A stretch of 64,000 nucleotides of DNA from Microbacterium aerolatum (GCF_007988825.1 NZ_BJUW01000009.1:62001-126000); one strand, 5' to 3'. Counted from the first letter of the stretch, positions 27,062 through 38,319 are shown. Numbers and translations: made by a program. The notes: a model not told the origin generated them from the sequence alone.

Positions 27062-27067
27062 AGCCTA
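27062..27067 (-). promoter_or_regulatory. -10 box of a probable leaderless transcript (TetR gene)
   Basis: TAGGCT on the minus strand, 6 bases before ATG 27055. Confidence 0.5.
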
Positions 27068-27137
27068 ACGCCGGGCGAACGCGACCGCCGTCGACTGGGG
27101 CGCTCAGACAGGAGTAGTAAGCTTTGTTCCTGGTCGA

Positions 27138-27155
27138 TATCTCGACATCGAGAGA
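27138..27155. promoter_or_regulatory. Palindromic operator-like motif upstream of sucC
   Basis: TATCTCGACATCGAGAGA: arms TCTCGA and TCGAGA around a two-base centre, 33 bases before the sucC start. Fourteen of 18 positions match the motif at 51867-51884 upstream of icd. The shared sequence before two TCA-cycle genes suggests a common regulator. Confidence 0.55.
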
Positions 27156-27188
27156 CTTTCCGGACCGCAGCCCAGTGAAGGAAGCACA

Positions 27189-29289
<2,101 letters not shown>

Positions 29290-29303
29290 GCAGGTAGACT
29301 CGT

Positions 29304-29341
29304 AAGTGAAGGCCCCGGGCTCCACCCCGGGGCCTTCACTT
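29304..29341. terminator. Strong bidirectional terminator between sucD and the GDPD gene
   Basis: Perfect 16-base arms, AAGTGAAGGCCCCGGG (29304-29319) and its complement (29326-29341), with a six-base loop. It overlaps the last codons of the convergent GDPD gene (stop at 29336-29338). A TAGACT at 29295-29300 lies just before it. Confidence 0.88.
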
Positions 29342-30337
29342 GTACCCGGGGGAGGCCGGACCAGATGAGCGTCGTGCTGAAGCGCTCGGCGTCTGCGTCG
29401 GACTCACCCGCCCGTCGACCCAGGTGCGCAGCGCATCGGGGCGGTTCGTGATGATGCCGTCCACGCCCATCGCCGTCAGCGCCTCCCAGTCGGTCACCGC
29501 ATCCTGCGTCCATACCAAGACCCCCAGCCGCTCGCGGTGGGCCAGCGCGACTTCCCGCGCGGTCGCGTTGCGCGGATTGACGGCATCCGCGCCGATCGCC
29601 GCGGCGGTGGCGACGGTCGATGCGTCGAGGTCGTGGGTCAGCAGCGCCAGTCTCAGCCGGGGAGCGGCGGCTGCGATGCGCGCGACGGTCGTCTCACTGA
29701 AGCTCTGCACGAGGGTCGTGTCCGCGAGCCCTGCGGCTGCGATCATGTCGACTGTCGCCCTGACCGCAGACTTCTTCCACGTGCCCTTGTACTCGATGAC
29801 GACCCGGACGTCCTTCCCCCGCACCATGGAGAGCACCTCGTCGAGGGTGGGGATCCGAGTCTTCGCGAATGCGTCCGACAGCCACGAACCGGCATCCAGA
29901 GCGCGCAGCTCCTCCAGGGTCATCTCGGCGACGACGCCGGATCCGTCGGTCGTCCGGTCGACGGTGCTGTCGTGGATGACCACCGGGACGCCGTCTTCGG
30001 ACAAGCGGATGTCGAGCTCCAGATAGTCGGCGCCTCTGGCGATCGACGAGATGAACGCCGGCATCGTGTTCTCGGGCGCGGCGAGGGAATCGCCGCGGTG
30101 CGCGATCACGACGCCCGTCTCGCCGGGGCTGCGCAGGACCGTCAGCGGCCTCAGGATGACCATGTCGAGATCGGCGAGAGACGACGCGACCTCTGAGGAT
30201 ACGGCGCGCGCGACGGGGAGCGAGGCAGCGGGCCCGGCCGCCTGGACCGGCGGGACCGAGAGCGTGGCGGCCGTGGCGGCACACACGGCGACGCTGACGA
30301 CTGCTGTGCCCCACAGGCGTCGACCGCGACGTCTCAT
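29336..30337 (-). CDS. Secreted glycerophosphodiester phosphodiesterase
   Basis: A 333-residue GDPD with a Sec signal peptide (MRRRGRRLWG, hydrophobic core, cut near VQAA at residue 34). The catalytic motif is VIAHRGDSLAAPENT (about 77-91); LELDIRLSEDGVPVVIHD supplies metal ligands and the general base, and the core ends IITNRPDALRTWV. After the domain there is a Ser/Thr/Pro tail. It would release glycerol-3-phosphate from extracellular glycerophosphodiesters or teichoic-acid fragments. It differs from the cytosolic GDPD at 10.8 kb in having a signal peptide and in motif spacing. Confidence 0.93.
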   Translation of the reverse strand: MRRRGRRLWGTAVVSVAVCAATAATLSVPPVQAAGPAASLPVARAVSSEVASSLADLDMVILRPLTVLRSPGETGVVIAHRGDSLAAPENTMPAFISSIARGADYLELDIRLSEDGVPVVIHDSTVDRTTDGSGVVAEMTLEELRALDAGSWLSDAFAKTRIPTLDEVLSMVRGKDVRVVIEYKGTWKKSAVRATVDMIAAAGLADTTLVQSFSETTVARIAAAAPRLRLALLTHDLDASTVATAAAIGADAVNPRNATAREVALAHRERLGVLVWTQDAVTDWEALTAMGVDGIITNRPDALRTWVDGRVSPTQTPSASARRSSGPASPGYK

Positions 30338-30417
30338 GCTGCGATCCTGGCAGAGCAGCAGGTTGGAGTCGAGATCTTTTCGTTATCTTCTGCGCGTCCC
30401 CGTGCCGGCGAAACGAG

Positions 30418-30451
30418 CGAGGGGGCGGATGCCGCAGCATCCGCCCCCTCG
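30418..30451 (-). terminator. Hairpin terminator after the purine permease gene
   Basis: Perfect 15-base arms CGAGGGGGCGGATGC and GCATCCGCCCCCTCG with a CGCA loop, 17 bases after the permease stop. Confidence 0.85.
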
Positions 30452-30468
30452 TGTCGTCGGTGTGGTCG

Positions 30469-31965
30469 TCAGATGACGCCGAACGCGGCCTCGATCGGTC
30501 CGCGGGCGAAGAACAGCACGAAGCCGGCGCCGACGATCCATAGCAGCGGATGGATGGTCTTGGCCTTGCCGGCCAGCGCCTGCACGAGCACCCAGCTGAC
30601 AAAACCTGCGCCGATGCCGTTCGCGATCGAGTAGGTCAGCGGCATCACGGTGACGGTGAGGAACACCGGCAGCAGCACACCGAAGTCGCTGAGGTCGATG
30701 TACTTGATCTGCGCCATCATCATCGCGCCGACGATCACCAGCGCGGCCGCCGCGATCTCGGTCGGGACGATCGACGTCAGCGGGGTCAGGAACATCGCGA
30801 GCAGGAACATCACGCCCGTGATGACGTTCGCGAACCCGGTGCGGGCACCCTCGCCGATACCGGCGCCGGACTCGATGAACACGGTGTTGGACGACGACGA
30901 GGTGGCGCCACCGGCCAGAGCGCCGACGCCCTCGACGATCAGTGCCGACTTGATGCGCGGGAAGTCGCCCTTCGCGTCGGAGAGGTTCGCCTCCTTCGCG
31001 AGACCCGTCATGGTTCCCATGGCGTCGAAGAAGTTCGAGAACACCAGTGTGAACACGATCATCACCAGTGCGACGACGCTGACCTTGCTGAGGTCGAATC
31101 CGAAGTCGACGGCACCGATCAGGCTCAGATCGGGCAGGCTCACCGGCGTGCCGACCAGCGCCGGGACCGTGAGGCTCCACCCACCGGCGTTGAACGATCC
31201 GTCATCGGCGAACTGCGGTCCCAGGTGCCAGATGGCCTCGACGATCACGGCCAGCACGGTGCCCGAGACGAGTCCGATCAGCAGTCCGCCCTTGACCTTG
31301 CGGGCGACCAGGATGCCGGTGACGATCAGCGTCACGACGAACAGCAGCGACGGGACGGTGGCGACGGAGCCGCCCACCCCGAGCCCGACGGGCGGTGAGG
31401 CGTCGCCGGTCGCGGTGACGAAGCCGGAGTTCACGAAGCCGATGAACGCGATGAACAAGCCGATGCCGACCGTGATGGCGATCTTCAGCTGGAAGGGCAC
31501 CGCGTCGAAGATCATCTTCCGAAGCCCGGTGGCGGCCAGCAGCACGATCACGGCGCCGTTGATCATGACCAGCGCCATGGCCTCCGGCCACGTCACCTGA
31601 CCGACGACCGAGAAGGCCAGGAAGGCGTTGATCCCGAGGCCCGCCGCGAACGCGAACGGGAGCCGGGTGATGACGCCGAACAGGATGGTCATCACACCCG
31701 CGGTCAGGGCCGTGGAGGCACCCACTGCGCTGAAGCTCAGCGAGTCGCCGTTGATGTCTGCGGCACCCGTGAGGATGATCGGATTCAGGATCACGATGTA
31801 CGCCATCGTGACGAACGTGACGATGCCGCCGCGGACCTCTGCGCCGAACGTCGAACCGCGCTTGGTGATCTCGAAGAAGCGGTCCAGGCCGTTCTTCGGT
31901 TCAGCGGTCTGATCGGGTGCGGAGCTCGGGGCGGAGCCGGGTGCGGACGAGGGGGCAGTTGTCAT
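30469..31965 (-). CDS. NCS2/AzgA-type purine (hypoxanthine/guanine/adenine) permease
   Basis: A 498-residue membrane transporter with about 13-14 helices. Family features: GSTFGAEVRGGIVTF near the N-terminus, NPIILTGAADINGD, FAAGLGINAFLAFSVVG and the half-helix motif FSNFFDAMGTMTGLAKE, written here in part; the later SSSSNTVFIESGAGIGEGARTG segment is typical of the AzgA branch. It imports purine bases with protons. The N-terminal 25 residues are Ser/Pro/Ala-rich. GAGGAGG precedes ATG 31965. It is divergent from DUF6350-purN-purH across 92 bases containing the palindrome ACGATATCGT (31984-31993), so purine salvage and synthesis genes share one intergenic region. Confidence 0.92.
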   Translation of the reverse strand: MTTAPSSAPGSAPSSAPDQTAEPKNGLDRFFEITKRGSTFGAEVRGGIVTFVTMAYIVILNPIILTGAADINGDSLSFSAVGASTALTAGVMTILFGVITRLPFAFAAGLGINAFLAFSVVGQVTWPEAMALVMINGAVIVLLAATGLRKMIFDAVPFQLKIAITVGIGLFIAFIGFVNSGFVTATGDASPPVGLGVGGSVATVPSLLFVVTLIVTGILVARKVKGGLLIGLVSGTVLAVIVEAIWHLGPQFADDGSFNAGGWSLTVPALVGTPVSLPDLSLIGAVDFGFDLSKVSVVALVMIVFTLVFSNFFDAMGTMTGLAKEANLSDAKGDFPRIKSALIVEGVGALAGGATSSSSNTVFIESGAGIGEGARTGFANVITGVMFLLAMFLTPLTSIVPTEIAAAALVIVGAMMMAQIKYIDLSDFGVLLPVFLTVTVMPLTYSIANGIGAGFVSWVLVQALAGKAKTIHPLLWIVGAGFVLFFARGPIEAAFGVI

Positions 31966-31983
31966 CGGGAAACCTCCTCGGGA

Positions 31984-31993
31984 ACGATATCGT
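31984..31993. promoter_or_regulatory. Short palindrome in the purine permease/DUF6350 intergenic region
   Basis: ACGATATCGT, a perfect 10-base palindrome, 18 bases upstream of the permease ATG. A possible operator; the evidence is only its symmetry and position. Confidence 0.25.
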
Positions 31994-32057
31994 GTCCGGC
32001 ATCCCTCGCGCGCGCCACCGCGAAGCGGTCAGGTTCTCGTCGTAGTCTCGATGAGTC

Positions 32058-33455
32058 ATGCAACGCCTCCTCGTCGCGATTCTCGCCGCGGTCGACGCTG
32101 CCATCGCTGCGGCCGTCGGCCTCGCCGTGCTGCTCGCTCCGCTGACACTGCTGTGGACGCTCGCCTTCGGCGCGAGCGCCGACTGGGGTGCTCTCTGGCC
32201 GGTCGCCGGCACACTCTGGCAGTTCGGCCACGGCGTGCCCATCGACATCGCCGTGCCCGATGCCGTGGTCTCCGCCGTCGGCATCTCACCGGATGCCGCG
32301 AGCTTCACGCTCTCGCTGACCCCGCTGGCGTTCCTGACCTTCACTCTGCTGTTCGCCGCTCGATCCGGAAGCAGGGCCGCGCGCTCCGGCGCCTGGCTGC
32401 TCGGCGTCATCGCCGGTTCGGTCGCGTTCGGCCTGATCGCCACCGCCGTCGCCATCACCGCCCGTGCTGATCTCGCCCAGGCTCCGCTGGCTCTGGCGAT
32501 CCTGCTGCCCGTCGCCGTGTATCTGACCGGGGTGCTCTGCGGCGCAGTCGCCTATGCATGGCGCGAGGGCGATGCGGGCCTCATCGACCGCATCCACGAC
32601 CGCGTGGACTCGTGGGGGCAATGGAGCGTTCTTCCCGCGGAGATCGTCCGCGGCACCACCGCGGTGATCGTCGCGCTCGCGGGGATCGCCGGGCTGGCGG
32701 TCGCGCTGCTGGTCGCCGTGCGCGGGGGAGAGGTCGTGGCGCTCTTCCAGTCGGCACGGGTCGACACCACCGGCGCCGCCGTACTGACACTCGGCCATAT
32801 CGCCTACCTGCCGACACTGCTGGTCTGGGCGATCGCGTGGATCGCCGGTCCCGGTTTCGCCGTCGGCACCGGCACCGCGGTGTCTCCCGCCGGCACGCAG
32901 CTGGGCGTCGTGCCCGGCATCCCGGTGTTCGGGCTGCTGCCCGAGAACAGCTCGATCTGGATGCTGATCGTGGTGCTGCTGCCGGTCGCCGCCGGGGCGT
33001 TCGCAGGGTGGCTGATCCGCTCGCGCCTGGTCTGGCAGGATGCCGCCCGGCCCGTCGCCCCGCGCGCGGTGATCGCCGCGGGCATCGCTCTCCTCAGCGC
33101 CGGCATCGTCGCCGTCGCCGCGGTGCTGGCATCCGGTTCGATCGGTCCCGGCCGCATGGCCGACGTGGGGCCGCACGCCGGCTGGACCGCGCTCGCCGTC
33201 GGCGCCGAGGTGCTGGTCGGAGCCGCCATCATGCTGCTCGCGCCGCGGCATCGCGACGAGCTTGCAGAGGAGCGCACGGATCGCTGGGTGGCCCAGATGG
33301 GAACGTCGCCCACCGCGGATCCCGCCGCGACGTTCACCTGGCAGGACGCCGGAGACCCCTCCGCACCGGATGCTGCGCCGAACGATTCCAACGACACCCA
33401 GCCCCTCGACGACCACGGATTCTTCGGGGACGGCAGCACTCCCGCACCCCGGTAG
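32058..33455 (+). CDS. DUF6350 family membrane protein
   Basis: A 465-residue membrane protein with about ten hydrophobic segments, e.g. AAIAAAVGLAVLLAPLTLLW, LTFTLLFAA, LALAILLPVAVYLTGVL, VIVALAGIAGLAVALLVAV and MLIVVLLPVAAGAFAGWLI. An acidic, Pro-rich cytoplasmic tail of about 45 residues follows. Family knowledge: DUF6350 proteins lie directly upstream of purN in many Actinobacteria; the function is unknown. The gap to purN is nine bases. A TAGTCT nine bases before the ATG may be the -10 box. Confidence 0.82.
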   Translation: MQRLLVAILAAVDAAIAAAVGLAVLLAPLTLLWTLAFGASADWGALWPVAGTLWQFGHGVPIDIAVPDAVVSAVGISPDAASFTLSLTPLAFLTFTLLFAARSGSRAARSGAWLLGVIAGSVAFGLIATAVAITARADLAQAPLALAILLPVAVYLTGVLCGAVAYAWREGDAGLIDRIHDRVDSWGQWSVLPAEIVRGTTAVIVALAGIAGLAVALLVAVRGGEVVALFQSARVDTTGAAVLTLGHIAYLPTLLVWAIAWIAGPGFAVGTGTAVSPAGTQLGVVPGIPVFGLLPENSSIWMLIVVLLPVAAGAFAGWLIRSRLVWQDAARPVAPRAVIAAGIALLSAGIVAVAAVLASGSIGPGRMADVGPHAGWTALAVGAEVLVGAAIMLLAPRHRDELAEERTDRWVAQMGTSPTADPAATFTWQDAGDPSAPDAAPNDSNDTQPLDDHGFFGDGSTPAPR

Positions 33456-33458
33456 ACT
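33453..33458 (+). promoter_or_regulatory. -10 box of a probable internal leaderless promoter (purN)
   Basis: TAGACT lies 6 bases before GTG 33465 and overlaps the stop codon of DUF6350, which would let purN-purH be expressed separately. Confidence 0.45.
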
Positions 33459-33464
33459 GACCGG

Positions 33465-34046
33465 GTGCTCACGGTCGCCGTTCTCATCTCTGGCACCGGC
33501 TCGAACCTCCGCGCCCTTCTCGATGCCGCACGCCACCCGGATTTCCCCGCGCGGATCGTCGTGGTCGGTGCCGATCGCGACGCCGAAGGCCTCGCGCACG
33601 CCGAGGAGTTCGGCATCCCGAGCTTCACCGTGCCGTTCCGTTCTTTCGAGAGCCGTGAAGCCTGGGGCGAGGAGCTCGGCCGCCAGCTCGACACCTGGCA
33701 GCCCGACCTCATCGTGCTGAGCGGCCTGATGCGGCTGCTGCCGGCATCCCTCGTCGCCCGCTACGCGCCGCGGATCATCAACACCCATCCCGCATACCTG
33801 CCCGAGTTCCCCGGTGCGCACGGCGTCCGCGACGCGATCACCGCCGGCGCCGCTCAGACGGGCGCCAGCGTCATCGTCGTCGACGATGGCGTCGACTCCG
33901 GCCCGATCCTCGCCCAGGAGCGCATCCCCGTGCAGCCCGGCGACACCGAGCAGACCCTGCACGAACGCATCAAGCCCGTCGAGCGGCGGCTGCTCATCGA
34001 CGTCGTGCGTCGCATCGCCACCGGCGATCTCGCACTGACCCACTGA
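33465..34046 (+). CDS. purN: Phosphoribosylglycinamide formyltransferase
   Basis: A 193-residue enzyme that transfers a formyl group from 10-formyl-THF to GAR (third step of purine synthesis). Seen: [18 protein letters not shown] (phosphate-binding loop), SGLMRLLP, the catalytic Asn-His in [16 protein letters not shown] and the Asp in [11 protein letters not shown]. It starts with GTG; a -10-like TAGACT replaces a ribosome binding site. The length is normal. It is followed after 48 bases by purH. Confidence 0.97.
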   Translation: MLTVAVLISGTGSNLRALLDAARHPDFPARIVVVGADRDAEGLAHAEEFGIPSFTVPFRSFESREAWGEELGRQLDTWQPDLIVLSGLMRLLPASLVARYAPRIINTHPAYLPEFPGAHGVRDAITAGAAQTGASVIVVDDGVDSGPILAQERIPVQPGDTEQTLHERIKPVERRLLIDVVRRIATGDLALTH

Positions 34047-34094
34047 TTCATCCCGACCCGAAACCCGCACGTCCACGCAAGAAGGAGATATTCC

Positions 34095-35702
34095 ATGGCC
34101 GGTCCGAGCCACGATTCGTCCCTGTACCGCGATCGCGATGTCGTCCAGATCAAGAGGGCACTCGTGTCGGTGAGCGACAAGACCGACCTGCTGGTGCTGG
34201 CGGCGGCGCTGGCCGACGCCGGCGTGGAGATCGTCTCCACGGGTTCGACGGCCGCCACCATCCGCGAGGCGGGCTACGAGGTCACCGACGTCGCCTCCGT
34301 CACCGGGGTCGCCGAGATGCTCGACGGCCGGGTGAAGACTCTGCACCCCAGCATCCACGGCGGTCTGCTCGCCGACCTGCGCCTGGAGGACCACGAGCGC
34401 CAGCTCGCAGAGCTCGGCATCTCGCCCTTCGAGCTCGTGGTCGTCAACCTCTACCCGTTCGTCGAGACCGTCGCCTCCGGCGCGACCGGCGACGACGTCG
34501 TCGAGCAGATCGACATCGGCGGACCCGCCATGGTGCGCGCCTCGGCGAAGAACCACGCGAACGTCGCGATCGTCGTCTCGCCCGAGTCGTACCCGGCCCT
34601 GATCGAGTCGATCGCCGCCGGCGGCACCAGCCTCACGCAGCGTCGCGAGCTCGCGGCGCGCGCGTTCGCCCACACCTCTGCCTACGACACCGCCGTCGCG
34701 GCGTGGTTCGCCGAGGGCACGCTCAGCGAGGGCGGCGAGCTGCCTGAGCACCTGACGATCAAGGCCGAGCGCCTCGCCACGCTGCGCTACGGCGAGAACT
34801 CCCACCAGCGCGGTGCGATCTACTCGCGCGTCGGCGGCCACGGCATCGCCCAGGCCGTCCAGCTGCAGGGCAAGGAGATGTCGTACAACAACTACGTCGA
34901 CGCGGATGCCGCGCTGCGTGCCGCGTTCGACATGATCCTGCCGGCCGTCGCCATCGTCAAGCACGCCAACCCGTGCGGCATCGCGACCACAGCTCCCAAC
35001 GCCCTCGACCCCATCGCGAGCGCCCACCTGCGCGCCCACGAGTGCGACCCCGTCTCGGCGTACGGCGGCGTGATCGCCACCAACGGCACGGTCACCCTGA
35101 AGATGGCCGAGAACCTCAAGGACATCTTCACCGAGGTCATCGTCGCCCCGGCGTTCGAGCCGGCCGCGCTCGAGGTGTTCAAGGCGAAGAAGAACCTGCG
35201 CCTGCTGCAGCTGCCCGCCGACTGGAAGCAGGAGGAGATGGACGTGCGCCTGGTCTCTGGCGGACTGCTCCTGCAAGATGCCGACCGCTTCCCCGACGAC
35301 ATCGATTCCGTCGCCAACGGCTGGGAGCTCGTCACCGGTGAGCGCCCGAGCGACGAGGAGATGAGCGATCTCATCTTCGCGTGGAAGGCCTGCCGTGCCG
35401 TGAAGTCGAACGCCATCGTGCTCGCCAAGGGCAAGGCCACCGTCGGCATCGGCATGGGCCAGGTGAACCGCGTGGACTCCTGCCGACTCGCCGTGGAGCG
35501 GGCCGGGGATCGTGCGGCGGGAACGATCGCGGCATCCGATGCTTTCTTCCCGTTCGCCGACGGCCCCCAGGTGCTCATCGACGCCGGCATCTCGACGATC
35601 ATCCAGCCCGGCGGCTCGGTGCGCGATGACGAGGTCATCGCTGCGGCGAAGGCGGCCGGAGTCACGATGTTCTTCACGGGCGAGCGCCACTTCTTCCACT
35701 GA
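34095..35702 (+). CDS. purH: Bifunctional AICAR transformylase/IMP cyclohydrolase
   Basis: A 535-residue enzyme that carries out the last two steps of IMP synthesis. The N-terminal MGS-like cyclohydrolase domain (residues about 15-145) shows [31 protein letters not shown] and PFVETVASG. The transformylase domain has [31 protein letters not shown], the catalytic Lys-His in VKHANPCG, and a normal C-terminal [12 protein letters not shown] strong AAGAAGGAGA precedes the ATG. Co-oriented with purN. Confidence 0.98.
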   Translation: MAGPSHDSSLYRDRDVVQIKRALVSVSDKTDLLVLAAALADAGVEIVSTGSTAATIREAGYEVTDVASVTGVAEMLDGRVKTLHPSIHGGLLADLRLEDHERQLAELGISPFELVVVNLYPFVETVASGATGDDVVEQIDIGGPAMVRASAKNHANVAIVVSPESYPALIESIAAGGTSLTQRRELAARAFAHTSAYDTAVAAWFAEGTLSEGGELPEHLTIKAERLATLRYGENSHQRGAIYSRVGGHGIAQAVQLQGKEMSYNNYVDADAALRAAFDMILPAVAIVKHANPCGIATTAPNALDPIASAHLRAHECDPVSAYGGVIATNGTVTLKMAENLKDIFTEVIVAPAFEPAALEVFKAKKNLRLLQLPADWKQEEMDVRLVSGGLLLQDADRFPDDIDSVANGWELVTGERPSDEEMSDLIFAWKACRAVKSNAIVLAKGKATVGIGMGQVNRVDSCRLAVERAGDRAAGTIAASDAFFPFADGPQVLIDAGISTIIQPGGSVRDDEVIAAAKAAGVTMFFTGERHFFH

Positions 35703-35741
35703 CGGCGGTGCGCGTCGGCCGGCGCGGCGGGGTAGTGCCGC

Positions 35742-35860
35742 GCGTGTCCGGGTTGATGCGGGTCGGATGCCGTGACACCCGCATTTTGTCGGACGCGAGA
35801 AGGCAGCGTGTCCGGGTTGATGCGGGTCGGATGCCGTGACACCCGCATTTTGTCGGACGC
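35742..35860. repeat. Two 55-base direct repeats, each an imperfect palindrome
   Basis: Identical units at 35742-35796 and 35806-35860, nine bases apart. Each begins GCGTGTCCGG and ends GTCGGACGC, with an inner ATGCGGGT/ACCCGCAT pairing. They follow purH by 39 bases. The perfect identity points to recent duplication. Confidence 0.85.
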
Positions 35861-35889
35861 ACCGAGAGTAGCGGCGGAGTCGGCCGGCA

Positions 35890-35935
35890 CTGTCATGTCC
35901 GATTTCCGCGTGCCAGCGGGTTTCGGACGTGTCAG
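35890..35935. repeat. Third hairpin in the purH-ada/alkA gap
   Basis: An imperfect 20-base stem (35890-35909 with 35916-35935) around the loop GTGCCA, with GTCCGA/TCGGAC as the best-paired part. Its GTCCG...CGGAC ends resemble the upstream repeat pair. It ends nine bases before the ada-alkA start, so it could also affect translation or serve as an operator. Confidence 0.55.
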
Positions 35936-35944
35936 AGTGGAGGC

Positions 35945-37435
35945 ATGAGCTTCCCGACGATGAGTTTCGATGAGCGGTACCGCGCGATCGACGCGCGCGA
36001 CACCCGCTTCGACGGACAGTTCGTCACGGCCGTGCACTCGACCGGCATCTACTGCCGTCCGTCCTGCCCCGCGCGCACCCCGAAGCGCGAGAACGTCAGC
36101 TTCTTCCCGACCAGCGCGGCAGCCCACGAGGCGGGCTTCCGGGCCTGCAAGCGCTGCCTGCCCGAGGCAGCCCCCGGCTCGCCGGCATGGGACGTGCGCG
36201 GGGATGCCGCGGCGCGCGCCATGCGTCTCATCGCCGACGGCGTCGTGGAGCGCGAGGGAGTGCCGGGTCTCGCCGCGCGCCTGGGTTATTCCAGCCGGCA
36301 CCTCACCCGGCTGCTGACCGCCGAGCTCGGCGCCGGCCCCCTGGCCCTGGCCCGTGCACATCGTGCGCACAACGCCCGGATGCTGCTGGTGGGCACCGAC
36401 CTTCCGATCGCCGACATCGCATTCTCGAGCGGCTTCGCGAGCATCCGCCAGGCGGGTGACACGATCCGCGAGGTGTTCGGGCTGACCCCGACCGAGCTGC
36501 GCGCTCGGCGACACGGCGGCGTCGCGGCGCCCGGTGAGATCGACCTGCTTCTCCCGCACCGTGAGCCGATGGATGCCGCTGGCATCTTCGCCTGGATGGC
36601 AGCACGTGCGCTTCCCGGCGTGGAGATCACGACAGATGGCTCGTTCGCCCGTCATCTGCGGATGCCCGGCGGGCCGGCCTGGTTCGAGGTCCGACAGGAC
36701 TCCGTCGGGCGGTTGAGGCTGCGCGCCCGCGTGACGCACCTCGGCGACCTCGCGCCGCTCGTCGCGACGGCGCGCAGGATCTTCGACCTGGATGCCGACC
36801 CCGTCGCCATCTCCAACGCCCTGTCATCGCACCCCGAGTTGGCGCCTCTCGTGGCTCGAGTGCCCGGCATGCGCGTACCCGGCGCCGCCGATCCGCACGA
36901 GATGCTCATCCGCGCCATGGTCGGGCAGCAGATCACCGTCGCCGCCGCGCGCACCGCGCTGACCGCCCTCGCTGATGCGCTGGGGGAGCGGACAGCGGCT
37001 CCGGACGGCGGAGAGGGCGGCATCCTGTTCCCGACCATGACCGCGATCGCCGAGCACGGCGCCGAGGTGCTGCGCGGCCCGGCCGCCCGGATCCGCGCGA
37101 TCACCGGAGCAGCCGCGGCCCTCGCCGACGGATCGCTCACTCTCACGGTCGGCGACGACAACACCGCACAGCGGGCGGCGCTGCTGGCGATGCCCGGCAT
37201 CGGGCCGTGGACCGCGGACTACGTGCGGATGCGAGTGCTCGGCGATCCCGACGTGCTGCTGCCGGGCGACGTCGCCGTCCGCGCCGGAGCGGCGGCATCC
37301 GGCATCCCGTCGACCGCCGCCGAACTCACCGCCTGGGCCGAGCGCGCCGCACCGTGGCGCAGCTATCTCTGCGCCCATCTGTGGCGCGCAGCGCCGCCGA
37401 GAACCACCAGAACGAACCGCAAGGAGCTCTCATGA
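35945..37435 (+). CDS. Ada methyl-phosphotriester sensor-AraC HTH fused to AlkA glycosylase
   Basis: A 496-residue fusion. Residues 1-80 are an Ada-type zinc domain with Cys37, Cys41, Cys68 and Cys71; these match the four ligands of E. coli Ada, and Cys37 corresponds to its methyl acceptor. Residues about 85-190 are an AraC-type double HTH ([44 protein letters not shown]). The rest is AlkA: an N-terminal sheet domain, then HhH-GPD ([39 protein letters not shown] with the catalytic Asp in LPGDVAVR). It senses alkyl phosphotriesters and excises 3-methyladenine-type bases. GTGGAGG precedes the ATG. Its stop overlaps ogt, completing a three-activity alkylation response in two coupled genes. Confidence 0.94.
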   Translation: MSFPTMSFDERYRAIDARDTRFDGQFVTAVHSTGIYCRPSCPARTPKRENVSFFPTSAAAHEAGFRACKRCLPEAAPGSPAWDVRGDAAARAMRLIADGVVEREGVPGLAARLGYSSRHLTRLLTAELGAGPLALARAHRAHNARMLLVGTDLPIADIAFSSGFASIRQAGDTIREVFGLTPTELRARRHGGVAAPGEIDLLLPHREPMDAAGIFAWMAARALPGVEITTDGSFARHLRMPGGPAWFEVRQDSVGRLRLRARVTHLGDLAPLVATARRIFDLDADPVAISNALSSHPELAPLVARVPGMRVPGAADPHEMLIRAMVGQQITVAAARTALTALADALGERTAAPDGGEGGILFPTMTAIAEHGAEVLRGPAARIRAITGAAAALADGSLTLTVGDDNTAQRAALLAMPGIGPWTADYVRMRVLGDPDVLLPGDVAVRAGAAASGIPSTAAELTAWAERAAPWRSYLCAHLWRAAPPRTTRTNRKELS

Positions 37436-37923
37436 CCGCTCTCATCCAGACCATCGACACCGCCGACGGACCGTTCACGCTGCTCGTCGACGAGGAACAG
37501 CGCGTGCTCGCCTCGGGGTGGACCGCCGATCATGAAGAGATCGTCGGCCGGCTGGCCGTGAAAGACCGGCCGGCGGAGATCCACGAGGGAGAGACGGATG
37601 CCGCATCCGCTGTCCGCGCGTACTACGCCGGTGATGTCGGCGCGATCGACAGCGTCGCCGTGCGCCAGCACGGCACCGACATGCAGCGCACAGGGTGGGA
37701 GGCGCTGCGGCACATCACGCCGGGGGAGCCGCTGACCTACACGGAGTTTGCCGCAGCCCTCGGCAGCCCGAGCGCGGTTCGTGCCGCGGCATCCATCTGC
37801 GCGCGCAACGCGCCGGCGCTGTTCGTCCCCTGCCATCGTGTGCTGCGCAGCGACGGATCGCTGGGTGGCTTCGCCTGGGGCCTCGACGTCAAGGAATCGC
37901 TGCTCGCGCGCGAGCGCGCCTAG
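37432..37923 (+). CDS. ogt: Methylated-DNA-[protein]-cysteine S-methyltransferase
   Basis: A 163-residue suicide enzyme that removes alkyl groups from O6-alkylguanine. The acceptor Cys134 is in the PCHRV motif, preceded by the helix-turn-helix recognition region ([19 protein letters not shown]) and followed by [14 protein letters not shown]. An AAGGAG lies just upstream and the ATG overlaps the preceding TGA (ATGA). It supplies the methyltransferase activity that the Ada part of the neighbour lacks. Confidence 0.96.
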   Translation: MTALIQTIDTADGPFTLLVDEEQRVLASGWTADHEEIVGRLAVKDRPAEIHEGETDAASAVRAYYAGDVGAIDSVAVRQHGTDMQRTGWEALRHITPGEPLTYTEFAAALGSPSAVRAAASICARNAPALFVPCHRVLRSDGSLGGFAWGLDVKESLLARERA

Positions 37924-37956
37924 ACCGTGGTCGCGGTCGCACGGGAAGACGCGGCG

Positions 37957-38017
37957 CGGGAGGTGGTTGTTCCTGTCGCTTGCCGGCGCGGGATGCGACA
38001 CGAAGCGACACCTCCCG
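37957..38017. repeat. 61-base palindromic element of the GGAGGTGTCGC family
   Basis: 23-base arms (37957-37979 and 37995-38017) with perfect outer CGGGAGGTG/CACCTCCCG and inner TGTCGC/GCGACA pairing and a mismatched middle. It starts 33 bases after the ogt stop. Its outer and inner blocks match the elements at 42059, 42143 and in the 54211 array. Confidence 0.7.
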
Positions 38018-38067
38018 ACCGGCGGGGCGTGATTCGGACGGAGAGCGAACAAAAGAGGGAATGGTGC

Positions 38068-38097
38068 TTGCCTTCAGCCGGTTCACAGGAATAAGCT
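38068..38097 (+). promoter_or_regulatory. Probable promoter of the leader peptide-ABC exporter operon
   Basis: TTGCCT (38068-38073), an 18-base spacer and TAAGCT (38092-38097). The expected start near 38104 leaves about 45 bases before the leader ORF. The 396-base gap between ogt and the exporter (37924-38319) holds the palindrome, this promoter and the leader ORF, nothing else that I can see. Confidence 0.5.
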
Positions 38098-38148
38098 GAT
38101 GGGCTGTCGCGTCGACCGGCGCGGAGCTTCGAGCCTGAGGAGGACACC

Positions 38149-38229
38149 ATGATTTCGATCGCCGTCGCGCAGATCACCGCTCCTGGCTCGTACACTCGCG
38201 GTTCGACCACTGGGCTTTCGCGCGGCTGA
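38149..38229 (+). CDS. Short upstream ORF, candidate leader peptide of the ABC exporter
   Basis: A 26-codon ORF (MISIAVAQITAPG, then SYTRGSTTGLSRG) beginning six bases after a strong GAGGAGG and ending 90 bases before the first exporter gene. Its ribosome binding site is better than that of the exporter gene itself. It has no signal peptide or known domain. Short translated ORFs upstream of multidrug exporters (for example bmrB before bmrCD in Bacillus) act by ribosome-mediated attenuation; by analogy this one may sense translation inhibitors. That role is inference; no clear terminator/antiterminator pair was found, only GCAGC-ATCG-GCTGC near 38264. Confidence 0.5.
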   Translation: MISIAVAQITAPGSYTRGSTTGLSRG

Positions 38230-38319
38230 CGTCCCGCCGCCTCACCGCATCACGGGCGCAGCATCGGCTGCAGCGTCCGTCACTCGATCCTCTTCCGCTC
38301 CGCAACTCGTCTGAGAGTC

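Noticed and set aside
31966..32057. Possible purine riboswitch upstream of the purine permease
   Set aside because: The gap is only 92 bases and shared with a divergent gene; no purine-aptamer core pattern is visible.
32286..35699. A 1137-codon open frame on the minus strand opposite DUF6350-purN-purH
   Set aside because: Low-complexity Arg/Gly/Asp/His translation with no domain, fully opposite three well-supported genes; a product of high GC content.
35742..35860. Possible CRISPR array from the two 55-base repeats
   Set aside because: Only two units with a 9-base spacer, and each unit is internally palindromic over its whole length; no cas genes nearby.
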